From contig JAITTY010000018.1 in assembly GCA_031286695.1 (NCBI GenBank), forward strand, positions 1-64,000: a stretch of DNA of 64,000 nucleotides, given 5' to 3'. Source of the stretch: Sphingobacterium sp. GTDB taxonomy: Bacteria; Bacteroidota; Bacteroidia; Sphingobacteriales; Sphingobacteriaceae. The translations under genes and the position numbers were made by a program. Every line of letters starts with the position of its first letter. The first letter of the stretch is position 1. The notes beneath the pieces are model-generated. The model worked only from the letters and a program-made list of their open reading frames with translations. It made no database searches and had not been told where the DNA came from. Positions 8,472-17,755 of the stretch are shown one piece after another.

Positions 8472-10928
8472 ATGTATAGAATAATTACCCTAGTAACAGG
8501 AATCTTAATACTTCTTGTCAATTTGACCGCAAAACAGGCATTCGCTCAAAATAATCAGATAAAGGTTGGAATTAGCGGACGTGTAATAGATTACAATAAG
8601 AATGGAATTCAATTAGTGAATGTCAAATTAATAAATGCGGTTGATAGCAGTACAGTAAAATTTATGACTTCGGATGAAAATGGTCATTTTAATTTTACAG
8701 ACATTATCCCAGGCAATTATTTTATAAAAACGTCATTATTGGCTTTTGAAGATGAACTAAGCAAATTAATTTCAGTTGACAAAGATCATTCGGAAAAAAT
8801 AATGGTCATAATAAAATTGAAAGAAAAAGTTAATATGTTGGCCACAGTGAATGTTGAAGCAAAAAAGCAATTTATACAGCATAATTTGGACAAAACAACT
8901 ATAAATGTTGAAGGCAGTGCTGTATCCAATGGTAGCACGGCATTGGAAATACTTGCAAGGTCTCCAAGTATAACAATAGATAGAGACGATAATGTGGCCA
9001 TGGAGGGTAAATCAAACGTTTTGATTATGATTGATGATAAACAGACTTACATGAGCCAGAGCGATGTTGTTAATTTATTGAGAGGTATGCCTAGTGAATC
9101 AATACGTAGCATTGAACTTATTAATAGACCTTCATCTCGTTATGATGCAGCTGGTACCGCAGGAATTATTAATATTAAAACAAAAAAGGATAAAAGGCAA
9201 GGTTTAAATGGTACTGTTGGTCTAGGTGGGGGATATGGCTGGACATCAAAGTATAATGCCAATACAATGGTTAACTATAGAAAAGACAACTTAAATTTGT
9301 TTGCAAGTTATGATTTTATGGATAATGGAAGAAATGGAAATGGTAGTATGGAAAGAAGTGTAAATTACATGGACCGTACAACGTATTTTGAGCGTCAATC
9401 AAAAGTTTTTCGGAGACTTGGAAATCAAACGTATAAATTCGGAGCGGATTATACTATAAACAGTAAGAATATAATTGGTATATTAATAAGTGGTTTTCAC
9501 AATCGAACAAAAAGTCCAGACAATATTAATAATACAAACATTGTATCCAGTTTACCCAATGAAATTAATGAGTTTGGCTGGACCAATGTAAATTCTAATA
9601 CAAAAGATCGTTTTAGAAGTAATACAGTAAATTTAAACTACCAATATAATATTGATAGTTCAGGTAGGAAACTTTCTTTTGATTTCGATTATTCCAAATA
9701 TAATGGTAAAACTAACGATTCAAGAAAAGTAGATACAAGTTTCGCTAATAAAGCAGGCTTATACTACGTAAAAAACAATGCTCGGTCTTCAATTGATATT
9801 AAATCATTTAAATCAGACTATACACACATGTTTGGGAAGACGTCTTCTATGAATATAGGATTAAAATCATCTTTCGTTGAAACTGACAACAACCTTGAAT
9901 ATCTAAAGAGTTTCAATAATGACAACAATTATATCCAGAATCCTGAGTATACCAACAGGTTCGTATATAAGGAAAACATTAATGCTGCCTATGCTTCGTT
10001 TGCATCAGAAATATCAGCACTGTCCTTGCAACTTGGATTAAGAGTAGAACATACAAATGCGGATGCTGAATTGATCGAAAAATCTAGAAAAAAATATAAT
10101 TATGTCGATTTTTTCCCGAGCGCAGCTTTATCGTATAAAATCAACCAAGTAAATAATTTGGCTATAAATTATAGCAGGCGAATTGACCGTCCTAATTATG
10201 ATAATTTAAATCCGTCATTACAAGAACTTGATAACACCACATATAAACGTGGTAATGAGTTTTTACAGCCGCAATATAGTAATTCATTAGGTCTTACTCA
10301 TACTTTTAAAGACAAATATATTACTACATTTAGTTATTCATTAACAAACGACGCGATTACACAAATTACTGAACAGGATGATCAGTCTGGAAGAACTTAT
10401 CTAATTGATAGAAATATAAGCCAATTGAAATCGTTTTCGTTGAATATTTTTGCTCCATTTAAATTAACTGGTTTTTGGAGTATAAGCAATAATCTTAATA
10501 TTTTTAATAATAAATATGAATATAGTTATAAAGATGTTATGTATAGAAATAGCCAAACATCTTTTAATTATAATCTTAGTAATGATATTACAATTAAGAA
10601 GGGTGTTACATTTGAAAGTATATTTATGTATCAATCCCCCTTAACTTATGGAACCTACCGTATAAAAAGCAGTTCTTCACTTGACTTTGGAATTAGGGCC
10701 TTGTTGAATGAAAAGTATAATGTTCGGCTAAGTATAAGTGATGTTTTTAAAGGGCGAAAGTTGGATGGAAGGACAAATTATGGCGGTATAAATTTACATT
10801 TCAATGAATATGTGGAAAGTAGGATTGTGCGGCTGTCGGTCAGTTACCGATTTGGAAGTAACAAGATTCAAAATGTTCGCCGAAGAAATACAGGTTCTGA
10901 GGATGAAGTAAAACGGGTTAAAAAGTAA
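8472..10928 (+). CDS. Outer-membrane beta-barrel protein with carboxypeptidase-regulatory domain (TonB-receptor-like)
   Basis: The 818-residue protein has a signal peptide ending near KQAFA (residue ~25), a carboxypeptidase-regulatory-like domain (residues ~30-115, ISGRVIDYNKNG), a plug-like segment (residues ~120-235, containing ALEILARSPSI, IDRDDNVAMEGKS and RYDAAGTAGIINIKT), then a long beta-barrel rich in aromatic strands to the C-terminus. This is the layout of Bacteroidota outer-membrane beta-barrel family proteins related to TonB-dependent receptors. No clear TonB box is seen. Within the cluster it could carry the finished peptide out or take up a metal complex. Family is confident, substrate unknown. 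Confidence 0.85.
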   Translation: MYRIITLVTGILILLVNLTAKQAFAQNNQIKVGISGRVIDYNKNGIQLVNVKLINAVDSSTVKFMTSDENGHFNFTDIIPGNYFIKTSLLAFEDELSKLISVDKDHSEKIMVIIKLKEKVNMLATVNVEAKKQFIQHNLDKTTINVEGSAVSNGSTALEILARSPSITIDRDDNVAMEGKSNVLIMIDDKQTYMSQSDVVNLLRGMPSESIRSIELINRPSSRYDAAGTAGIINIKTKKDKRQGLNGTVGLGGGYGWTSKYNANTMVNYRKDNLNLFASYDFMDNGRNGNGSMERSVNYMDRTTYFERQSKVFRRLGNQTYKFGADYTINSKNIIGILISGFHNRTKSPDNINNTNIVSSLPNEINEFGWTNVNSNTKDRFRSNTVNLNYQYNIDSSGRKLSFDFDYSKYNGKTNDSRKVDTSFANKAGLYYVKNNARSSIDIKSFKSDYTHMFGKTSSMNIGLKSSFVETDNNLEYLKSFNNDNNYIQNPEYTNRFVYKENINAAYASFASEISALSLQLGLRVEHTNADAELIEKSRKKYNYVDFFPSAALSYKINQVNNLAINYSRRIDRPNYDNLNPSLQELDNTTYKRGNEFLQPQYSNSLGLTHTFKDKYITTFSYSLTNDAITQITEQDDQSGRTYLIDRNISQLKSFSLNIFAPFKLTGFWSISNNLNIFNNKYEYSYKDVMYRNSQTSFNYNLSNDITIKKGVTFESIFMYQSPLTYGTYRIKSSSSLDFGIRALLNEKYNVRLSISDVFKGRKLDGRTNYGGINLHFNEYVESRIVRLSVSYRFGSNKIQNVRRRNTGSEDEVKRVKK

Positions 10929-10932
10929 ATAA

Positions 10933-12198
10933 ATGATAAAACAATTTTATTCCTTTGGAACAACTATTTTATTTCTAATCTTGTTAGATTACTATATCTA
11001 CCGAAATGTAATAAAATTGAACTTCCCTTATGGGAAAAAATATGTTTTTACCATTTTATGGTGGTCTGTAACAAGCTTGGGAATAAGTCTGATATTTATT
11101 AGTGTTTTTTTAAAAATTCCGTTTTGGTTGGAATCACTTCTTAATTTCATACCGCTAACATTATTGGTTACGAAGATCATTTGTTTACCGTTTTTTGTTT
11201 TAAATGATTTATTGTTTTATTTAAAAAGAGCATTAAGAAGGGTGGGGGAAGAAAAGAGAAAAGATCAATCAGAGATAACAAATGAGGGGATTTCAAGATC
11301 GCAGTTTTTATTGAAATCTGGAATCCTTGTTTCATCTATTCCACTTTTTTCGCTAACCGGCGGATTTATCTCCGGAGCTTATGATTACCAAGTAAGAAAT
11401 CAAAAAATAATACTGCCTAATCTTCCCAAAGCGTTTAATGGGATTAAAATAGGTCAAATATCAGATATCCACACCGGAAGCCTCTATAATAAAACTGCGG
11501 TACTTGGAGGGGTTGAAATGTTACTTGGACAAAAACCAGACTTAGTTTTTTTTACAGGTGATTTAGTAAATGATTTTGCCTCCGAGGCAACAGATTATTT
11601 ATCAATTTTTTCTAAAATTAAAGCTCCATTGGGGGTATATTCTATTTTGGGAAATCATGATTATGGCGAATATCATTTTAATAGAAAGCATTTTTTTGAA
11701 ACGAATAACCTTACTAAGGAGAAAAATTTCGAAAATATCAAGGCCATTCATAAAACATTAGGATGGAATTTATTATTGAATGATTCGCATGAATTAATTA
11801 TAGAAGGTGAACATGTTTATATAATTGGGGTGGAAAATTGGGGAATTAATAATCCTTATAAATATGGGAATATGGAGATTGCGATGGAAAAAATAAAAGA
11901 TAGATCTGCAGTACAATTATTGTTATCCCATGACCCGTCACATTGGAGAGGGGAGATTTTGCCGAAATATCCAGAAATTGATATGATGTTTAGTGGCCAT
12001 ACTCATGGCGGACAATTTGGGGTTAGGCATGAAAAATATCAATGGAGCCCAATTCAATATATGTATGAAGAGTGGGCCGGATTATATACCCAAGATAACC
12101 AGAAACTATATGTAAATGTTGGATTTGGATTTCTCGACTATCCAGGCCGTGTTGGCATTTTACCGGAAATAACAATCTTCGAACTTTCAACGGGTTAA
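10933..12198 (+). CDS. Membrane-anchored calcineurin-like metallophosphoesterase (YkuE-like)
   Basis: The 421-residue protein has three or four hydrophobic segments in its first ~150 residues and a metallophosphoesterase domain (residues ~175-410). Metal-binding motifs are in order: SDIHTG, TGDLVND, GNHDYG, LLSHDP and GHTHGG. The relatives are membrane phosphoesterases acting on phosphate esters outside the cytoplasm; some hydrolyse UDP-sugars or lipids, and the substrate here is unknown. It starts four bases after the outer-membrane gene stop, so cotranscription and possibly translational coupling are likely. Its link to the peptide pathway rests only on position and similar AT-rich composition. 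Confidence 0.85.
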   Translation: MIKQFYSFGTTILFLILLDYYIYRNVIKLNFPYGKKYVFTILWWSVTSLGISLIFISVFLKIPFWLESLLNFIPLTLLVTKIICLPFFVLNDLLFYLKRALRRVGEEKRKDQSEITNEGISRSQFLLKSGILVSSIPLFSLTGGFISGAYDYQVRNQKIILPNLPKAFNGIKIGQISDIHTGSLYNKTAVLGGVEMLLGQKPDLVFFTGDLVNDFASEATDYLSIFSKIKAPLGVYSILGNHDYGEYHFNRKHFFETNNLTKEKNFENIKAIHKTLGWNLLLNDSHELIIEGEHVYIIGVENWGINNPYKYGNMEIAMEKIKDRSAVQLLLSHDPSHWRGEILPKYPEIDMMFSGHTHGGQFGVRHEKYQWSPIQYMYEEWAGLYTQDNQKLYVNVGFGFLDYPGRVGILPEITIFELSTG

Positions 12199-12252
12199 AC
12201 TTAAATCAAGGTTTTTAATAGATTAATTTAAAATTGTAAAAGTTGACTTTCC

Positions 12253-12984
12253 ATGTCTAAACAAAAAAAACAAGTTTTCTTATTACCCTTTGCTGGTGGT
12301 AGTTCATATTCATTTAATTATTTAAGAGATCTTTTAAGTGGTGATTTTGATTTTATTACTTTAGAATTGCCCGGAAGAGGTAAAAGAAATTCAGAACGAT
12401 TATTAAAGAGTAAAAAGGAAGCTATTCAAGATTATGTGGCTCAAGTTTTAAATAAAAGAAATGATTGTGACTATTTAATTTATGGTCATAGCATGGGAGC
12501 TATTCTAGGGCTTACAGTTGCAAGTTATATGAGTAATAGATTAGATCCACCGATAGCACTAATTGTCTCAGGTAACTCGGGGCCAAAGGAAAAAGGAGGT
12601 GATGATGCTACGCCAAAGTATTTATTAGACGATTTAAGATTTAAAAAGGAATTAATTAAATTAGGTGGCATACCCACCGATTTTTTAGAAAACTTGGAAT
12701 TTTACAAATATTTTGAGCCTATATTAAGAGCTGATTTTTGCATACTTGAAACCAATGATTTGCCAGAAAATGATATTATTTTAGATATTCCGATATATGC
12801 AATTATGGGAGATCTAGAAGATCATGTCGATGAAATTATCAACTGGAATGATCATACAAGTGCAGATTTCGAGCACGAAGTTTGGAAGGGGAATCACTTT
12901 TTTATTCAAGAACATCCAAAACGCTTATGTGAAATGATAAATAAGGTATTTAAAATAAATCGTAGGTGTAAAACAAGTTTATAG
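12253..12984 (+). CDS. Type II thioesterase (alpha/beta hydrolase, NRPS editing)
   Basis: The 243-residue alpha/beta hydrolase starts with LLPFAGGSSYSF and has the nucleophile elbow GHSMGA (Ser80), an acidic residue in MGDLEDH, and the catalytic His in GNHFFIQEH. These and the length match stand-alone type II thioesterases, which clear wrong or stalled acyl groups from carrier domains. As the visible NRPS lacks an integral thioesterase, this enzyme might also help release the product, though that is not its usual role. It lies 54 bp after the phosphoesterase on the same strand and supports the view that the NRPS cluster reaches at least 12984. Confidence 0.92.
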   Translation: MSKQKKQVFLLPFAGGSSYSFNYLRDLLSGDFDFITLELPGRGKRNSERLLKSKKEAIQDYVAQVLNKRNDCDYLIYGHSMGAILGLTVASYMSNRLDPPIALIVSGNSGPKEKGGDDATPKYLLDDLRFKKELIKLGGIPTDFLENLEFYKYFEPILRADFCILETNDLPENDIILDIPIYAIMGDLEDHVDEIINWNDHTSADFEHEVWKGNHFFIQEHPKRLCEMINKVFKINRRCKTSL

Positions 12985-13036
12985 ATGTTAATTAGAACGT
13001 TTAATAACCAATTCAATTCGTAGTAATTAAAGCATC

Positions 13037-14242
13037 ATGGAAAATTATAATATAACATTTAAACATTTGAACAATAATAATGCAAACCTCCGCCGTGACG
13101 ATGTTAAAAGAGTTTTGGTAATATATGAAGAAAAGATCTTTTATTTAGGTGATGCATGCATTCTTTTTGACAAGATTAAATATATAAAAACGCTATTTCA
13201 GAATTCTATTGTAGATCTAAATTTTATCAATGATAAAAGACTGCCTTTATATAATGCTTTCCTTAAAAATAATCCTCATTTAAATTCTATGAATGCTCTG
13301 AAATGGGATGAAATTGAATTTATAAATTACGATCTAATTATTTGTGTAACATTTAAGGAAAAGGAATTATTGCATTACCTACACACTAGGTATAGTTTAG
13401 TAGGCGAAGAAAATCTTATAAATTTTGGAATTGTTTCTTTATCGAAAGACGTAATGTGGACAGGATTTCAAGGTGATTTTATTTTTCAACGTATAAATGA
13501 ACTTCCAGATTACTATGATATTGAAGTCTTGCCCTATGAACTTTATTTATCGATAGAAGAAAGAAATTGGGCCGATCAGTGGCTAGAAAATAATGGAATT
13601 CAAAATGATGAAAAATTATTTATATTACTAGATTCTTCCTCAGAAAGGGAAAAGATTTTGAATTTACCTGAGTATTTTGAATTATTAGAATGGATTCTGA
13701 ATATCCCCAATGTTAAAGTATTGATATTTGATGAAAAGGATATTGGTAAAGAAGAATTCTATAAAGAATGGTTAGGAGCAAAAAAAACACAAAAATTAAT
13801 TTTTTCTAAAAAACTTTCCTTACGACAAGATTTGTGTTTAATAGGTTCGCGATATACACGATTTGTATTTGGTCCATGTACAGGCTTGATGCATTGTGCT
13901 TCAGGGATATTTAATAATATTTTTAAAACTAATTTATCGCAAACTTTATACAAACAATCTAATGCACCCATATTAATTACTTATACAGGAAAATATAAAG
14001 GTGAAGGAAATGGTGCCCAAGCATGGTGGGGAAACTCGCCCATGGTTAATTGCTTAATGTTAAGGAGTTTAAATGGAAATAAAAGAATCTTTCTTTTGCA
14101 TAAGCTCTCAGTTGATAATATGAATAATAGTTATGAGTTGCCATGTAATGAGTATGAGGCAAAAGATCTTATAAACATCTTTGAAAATGAGTTTGAAATT
14201 CGTAAATATAGTAAAGTTGGCGAGAAAACAATTGTTATTTAA
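13037..14242 (+). CDS. Glycosyltransferase family 9-like (heptosyltransferase fold) protein
   Basis: The 401-residue protein has a C-terminal half resembling GT9: a Rossmann-like stretch LFILLDSSSEREK (~residue 193), NVKVLIFDE (~residue 226) and FVFGPCTGLMHCAS (~residue 276). The last corresponds to the GPxTG nucleotide-sugar loop of heptosyltransferases. The N-terminal half has IDLNFIND-type Rossmann elements, seen as SIVDLNFIND. I cannot name a donor or acceptor. It lies 52 bp after the thioesterase on the same strand and precedes a DUF4254 gene; such pairs are familiar in Bacteroidota surface-sugar loci. It could glycosylate the peptide or belong to an unrelated envelope locus. Confidence 0.6.
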   Translation: MENYNITFKHLNNNNANLRRDDVKRVLVIYEEKIFYLGDACILFDKIKYIKTLFQNSIVDLNFINDKRLPLYNAFLKNNPHLNSMNALKWDEIEFINYDLIICVTFKEKELLHYLHTRYSLVGEENLINFGIVSLSKDVMWTGFQGDFIFQRINELPDYYDIEVLPYELYLSIEERNWADQWLENNGIQNDEKLFILLDSSSEREKILNLPEYFELLEWILNIPNVKVLIFDEKDIGKEEFYKEWLGAKKTQKLIFSKKLSLRQDLCLIGSRYTRFVFGPCTGLMHCASGIFNNIFKTNLSQTLYKQSNAPILITYTGKYKGEGNGAQAWWGNSPMVNCLMLRSLNGNKRIFLLHKLSVDNMNNSYELPCNEYEAKDLINIFENEFEIRKYSKVGEKTIVI

Positions 14243-14398
14243 CTTTACATGAAATTTTATTTTACCATTTGTTTAGCAAAGGGATTTTAAATTTTGATAT
14301 TTATTTATTAATTTTTTTTATTTATTTGTAATATTTAATTTTATTTTATAACTTTATAAAGTCAACTAAGTATAAAATTACTTCGTATGATAGTGATT

Positions 14399-14436
14399 AT
14401 AGCCGGTTGTTGGGAAATATCCGGCTATTATTTTTT
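14399..14436 (+). terminator. Rho-independent terminator after the GT9-like gene
   Basis: Stem arms ATAGCCGG (14399-14406) and CCGGCTAT (14421-14428) flank a 14-base loop and are followed by TATTTTTT. It closes the GT9-like gene transcript and separates it from the DUF4254 gene at 14464. The rest of the 14243-14463 gap is plain AT-rich sequence. Confidence 0.8.
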
Positions 14437-14463
14437 ACTTTCACTTTATTATATTAATAAATT

Positions 14464-15072
14464 ATGATCAGTTTGCTTTCAAATTCGATTTTTAAAAATG
14501 TTATCAGTGATTATCATATACATGATGATGTTGATTACCCTATTAATAATCCTTATGAAAAACAATCCTTAGAACATTTATTGTATCTTAAATGTTGGAT
14601 TGATACTGCACAATGGCACATGGAGGATATTATCAGAAATCCCAATATAGAACCTAGAGAAGGTCTTTATTGGAAAAGAAGAATTGATGAGTCAAATCAA
14701 CATCGCACTGATACTGTGGAGTATATAGATAGTTATTTTCTCCAACAATATAAGGGAATTAACGTTAATCCTTTAGCTAGTATCAATACTGAGAGTCCGG
14801 CATGGGCAATCGATAGACTTTCTATTTTGGCATTAAAAATCTATCATATGGAACAGGAAACACTTCGTAATGATGCTTCTGTAAATCATAATTTCGAATG
14901 CCAGAAAAAATTAAATATCTTATTAGAACAGCGTAAAGATTTATCCCAAGGTATCGACGAGCTAATATCTGCGATTGAAACGGGACAAAAATATATGAAA
15001 GTATATAGACAAATGAAAATGTATAATGATCCTTCTTTAAATCCAATTTTATATACAGTAAAAGAACTTTGA
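14464..15072 (+). CDS. DUF4254 family protein
   Basis: The 202-residue helical protein matches my memory of the Bacteroidota DUF4254 family: NPYEKQSLEHLLYLKCWID near the start, WHMEDIIRNP, KRRIDESNQHRTD, a central SPAWAIDRLSILALKIYHM, and the C-terminal KYMKVYRQMKMYNDP. Length is usual for a full member. The biochemical role is unknown; members often sit beside glycosyltransferases of surface-polysaccharide loci, as here. It lies past a terminator, so it has its own promoter somewhere in 14243-14463. The decayed recombinase copy begins about 50 bp after its stop, so it marks the last gene before the island. Confidence 0.8.
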   Translation: MISLLSNSIFKNVISDYHIHDDVDYPINNPYEKQSLEHLLYLKCWIDTAQWHMEDIIRNPNIEPREGLYWKRRIDESNQHRTDTVEYIDSYFLQQYKGINVNPLASINTESPAWAIDRLSILALKIYHMEQETLRNDASVNHNFECQKKLNILLEQRKDLSQGIDELISAIETGQKYMKVYRQMKMYNDPSLNPILYTVKEL

Positions 15073-15123
15073 TTTTTAAGCAGCAAAAATAATTTTTGTG
15101 TTGTTGATTATCAAAAAGATAGA

Positions 15124-15290
15124 GATTAGAATTCTGAATTGTACCGTCTTGCCGGGATCTGGTATTCGTTTACCACTCTCCAGTTCCCGTTTGCTGCCCA
15201 GGTGATCCATGAGTCCTTGAATTTCTTAAACCTCATGAAGCGCTTTCTGCTAGATTTTATATTGGGTGCTGTTTTTGATGCTATTTCCCA
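15124..15290 (-). pseudogene. Decayed 5' end of an integrase-like gene (second copy of the 20.1-20.26 kb gene start)
   Basis: Read on the minus strand, this stretch matches the first ~55 codons of the gene at 18207-20258 without a gap for most of its length. Shared residues include KTAP, RKRFMR, AANG, WRVV and EYQIP. The start codon GTG of the intact copy corresponds here to TGG (15288-15290), and the frame is lost before base 15124. By eye about three quarters of bases agree. It is the remnant of an older recombinase gene and, with the tRNA-end copy just beyond it, marks a former element boundary. Confidence 0.8.
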
Positions 15291-15360
15291 CCAGAAACAA
15301 GAAAACGCTTACTGATTTCTCAAAAAACGCTTTTGTCGTGTCAGAAGAGGCGGGAGACGA
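15291..15360 (-). repeat. Copy of the tRNA-Ser 3' end and its flank (remnant attachment site)
   Basis: GAAGAGGCGGGA (15344-15355), followed two bases later by CGAA, repeats the 3' end of the tRNA-Ser gene (20312-20323). The leader between this site and the gene start is also shared with 20259-20311, at the same spacing to within one base. The tRNA match stops inside the T arm, so this is an att-type direct repeat and not a tRNA gene. The hairpin that ends the tRNA transcript in the intact copy is broken here. Confidence 0.72.
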
Positions 15361-15773
15361 ATTTCACGATTCTTCATAATATTACCTTAATTTTGTTTAA
15401 ACTCAATTTTTAATTCCAATCTTTGTAAGTTTTAGGCCCAAATTTGGTGCTGTTTTAGGTACGTTTTTTATTTATTGGAATTATAATTTAAACATTTATT
15501 TAGAAGTTTCCTAAATCAAAATATCGAAAATATTTATTGACGAATATATTTATTGGTTAAAGGTTTTTGTCAAAACCTCATCATTCAAGGAGTTATTAAG
15601 TAGAGGTGTTTTTTATTTTGAATTTTTAGTCTGCATATTTTTCTGTTCAAAAAAACAGTTTTTGCATTCGTATTTGTTTGATGAAGAAACTACCTTATTC
15701 AGTATATTGCCTAAATAAAAGTAGTATACCTTCAGCTATTTCGTTTATAACTGCATCATTTCAAGATAATTAT

Positions 15774-15817
15774 ATTCCATTTTTGATAGAAAATAATATA
15801 TCTATCGAAAATGGAAT
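15774..15817. terminator. Strong hairpin in the 15.36-16.0 kb gap
   Basis: Arms 15774-15790 and 15801-15817 form a 17-bp stem with one T-G mismatch around a 10-base AT loop; the left arm begins ATTCCATTTTT. No ORF ends just upstream. It may be a leftover terminator from a deleted gene. Apart from this, the remnants above and a promoter-like box at 15981, I see nothing in the gap 15073-16011. Confidence 0.55.
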
Positions 15818-15980
15818 TTTAAATACATTTTTCAAAAATTGACTACAAGCCGATCTCCTGAAAACATAATTCCTTAGCGGAATAATTATTTTCAATCGAT
15901 CCCTCTACAATAACAAATAGCCCAAACTGTGATTGATGGATTGATTTATTATTCATAGGTCAGATTTATAATATATCATG

Positions 15981-15988
15981 TACCTTTG
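15981..15988 (+). promoter_or_regulatory. Bacteroidota -7 box TACCTTTG for the protease gene
   Basis: TACCTTTG matches the TAnnTTTG consensus and sits 24 bp before the protease ATG. No clear TTTG is present 19-21 bp upstream, so the -33 element is weak or absent. Confidence 0.5.
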
Positions 15989-16011
15989 TTTCTTAAGACT
16001 TATTATATTTT

Positions 16012-16824
16012 ATGGAAGATAGTTTGGACGAAAAAAATCGTATTAGACGAGATAAATTAAAGGATGTATATGATAATTTTGCAGCTGGGGTAGGGTATAT
16101 ATCAGTTATTTTGCCAAACGGAAATGAAAGTATAGGTTCCTGCTTTCATATTGGCGAGGGCATTTTTATCACAGCAAGACATGTTGTCGATAAATGTATA
16201 ATTAAAGAAATTGGTACAACGATCTATCAAACTCGTTATTATGAAACAACGGAAACCAAAGATACTGGAAGGGTTCGGTCGATCCCAGATTTTTCACCTA
16301 AGTCCACCACAGTTTTTAAGGGACCGTATATGCATCCTGATGATAGCATTGATGTCGCTGCAATCGTTGTTTCGGACTTAGAGGCTCCGGTATTAATGCT
16401 GGGGGATCATCTGGATGATTGGCTAGGAAATGAATATGTTCTATCAGATGTTTTACTTTTGGGCTATCCACCTATTCCTTTTGCTAATCAGCCGTTATTG
16501 ATCTCCGCAAAGTGTGAGGTAAATGCTATAGTTGACAAATATACCGGCGGGCATCCACATTTTATCTTGTCTACGATGGCGAGGGGTGGTTTTAGTGGTA
16601 GTCCGGCAATTACGGAGGCAGGAATTGTATTAGGTGTCACTACGGAAGCTCTTGGAGTAAATAACCAACCTATAGAATTAGGTTATTTAGCGGTAATGTC
16701 CGTTGAAGGTATTTATACATGTCTCGCTCATCACAAGTTAATTCCAAAGTATATGGATGAACAATGGGACGGCTTTTGGAGTAAGGAAACTGTCCGGTAT
16801 CGAGGTTCTGGATCTGAACAATGA
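16012..16824 (+). CDS. Trypsin-like serine protease domain protein
   Basis: The 270-residue protein has a chymotrypsin-fold protease with a visible triad: His57 in ITARHVVD, Asp114 in DDSIDVAAI, and Ser195 in GGFSGSPAI. There is no signal peptide, so it should act in the cytoplasm; that and the ~25-residue charged N-terminus differ from the periplasmic DegP type, and no PDZ domain follows. Stand-alone cytoplasmic trypsin-like proteins occur in several bacterial defence systems as effectors, but I cannot assign this one. It stands alone on the plus strand inside the island and converges on the minus-strand genes at 16988-20258. Confidence 0.82.
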   Translation: MEDSLDEKNRIRRDKLKDVYDNFAAGVGYISVILPNGNESIGSCFHIGEGIFITARHVVDKCIIKEIGTTIYQTRYYETTETKDTGRVRSIPDFSPKSTTVFKGPYMHPDDSIDVAAIVVSDLEAPVLMLGDHLDDWLGNEYVLSDVLLLGYPPIPFANQPLLISAKCEVNAIVDKYTGGHPHFILSTMARGGFSGSPAITEAGIVLGVTTEALGVNNQPIELGYLAVMSVEGIYTCLAHHKLIPKYMDEQWDGFWSKETVRYRGSGSEQ

Positions 16825-16987
16825 GCATTTTCAAGAGTCTTTTTTGTGTGAGCAGATAGTATGAGGTTTATCCTGATTCCGAAAAAGTAAAAATGAAAAG
16901 AATGCCTGTTTCTGATTTCTATCCGGTATTTTACGATTTAAAGCAAACTAAAATCAATACCCTTATCAGTTATTTGTTTTAAATTGA

Positions 16988-17755
16988 TTAATCGACATGT
17001 AGAGGGGACAATCCAAAAGAATTAAAAATTAAAAAATCGGGTTGGTCCTCATCAAACATATAGCTTTCAAAATAGTTCAGAAGATTGATCTCCAGATTTT
17101 TTTTAAAGCGATCGGGAAAATTAATCTGCAGAGCATTAATAAATTGATTCAAGATATTCATCGATATAAACATTGGTAAATACATTTTGTTGGGATAATT
17201 GAGCCATTTGTAATATTTTTCTTGGGTGACATTTACAGCACCATTATGTACCAACATTTTAAGTGGGTACTTTCTTTTTTTCAATTCTTTCTCGAGCTTT
17301 TTATTTTCCAATGATATTGTCTTTTCAAATACCTGAGTAATGGCCCTAGCTAATTGTTTAACTCCTTTTCCAATTTGAGCTGCTTCCTTGGTTCTTTTGG
17401 AACTAAGGACGAATTTCGATTCTATTAGAATATAAGAGTCGTTAAGTAAAATAATGAAATCGCAAAACTCGGTTCCATTCTCATTTTTTGGAGAAACGAA
17501 AAGCTCGTGATCTAATCTGAAATGGAGGGATAGAATGTTTTCTAAAGATCCTTCTTGACCGTAACCGTGTTTCCCATCGGTTAGAAAATCATTTATATAG
17601 AGCCTATTTTTTGAAATCGCCGTATTGTCATGTGATAATTGATTTGTGATTAGGGTGAATTTTGATTCAGCTGAATGATCTCTATTTTGGATTTCAATTA
17701 CGAAACTCTGGTCCGGTAATTTCGGATTTTCATTATTAATATTGTGAAGCCAAGA
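16988..17755 (-). pseudogene. PD-(D/E)XK nuclease-like reading frame without a canonical start
   Basis: On the minus strand a frame is open from 17755 to the stop at 16988 (about 255 codons). The first ATG, GTG or TTG appears only at 17311, deep inside a conserved-looking region. Before it the frame encodes a probable PD-(D/E)XK core: EFCDFIILL (Asp near 17460), ILIESKFVLSSKRT (E-x-K near 17415) and AAQIGKGVKQLARAI, as in restriction-like nucleases. The frame overlaps the end of the next gene upstream (17698-18150) by 58 bases in another phase. It is either the 3' half of one gene broken by a frameshift, or a gene with a rare ATT start. The last 107 residues have no recognised domain. Confidence 0.6.

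Noticed and set aside
15344..15360. Possible second tRNA gene at 15.34 kb
   Set aside because: Only the acceptor 3' strand and part of the T arm are copied; no D, anticodon or variable arm follows.
17698..17755. Programmed -1 frameshift site in the island ORFs
   Set aside because: No X-XXY-YYZ heptamer or clear downstream structure is visible, so a simple indel or separate start remains more likely.
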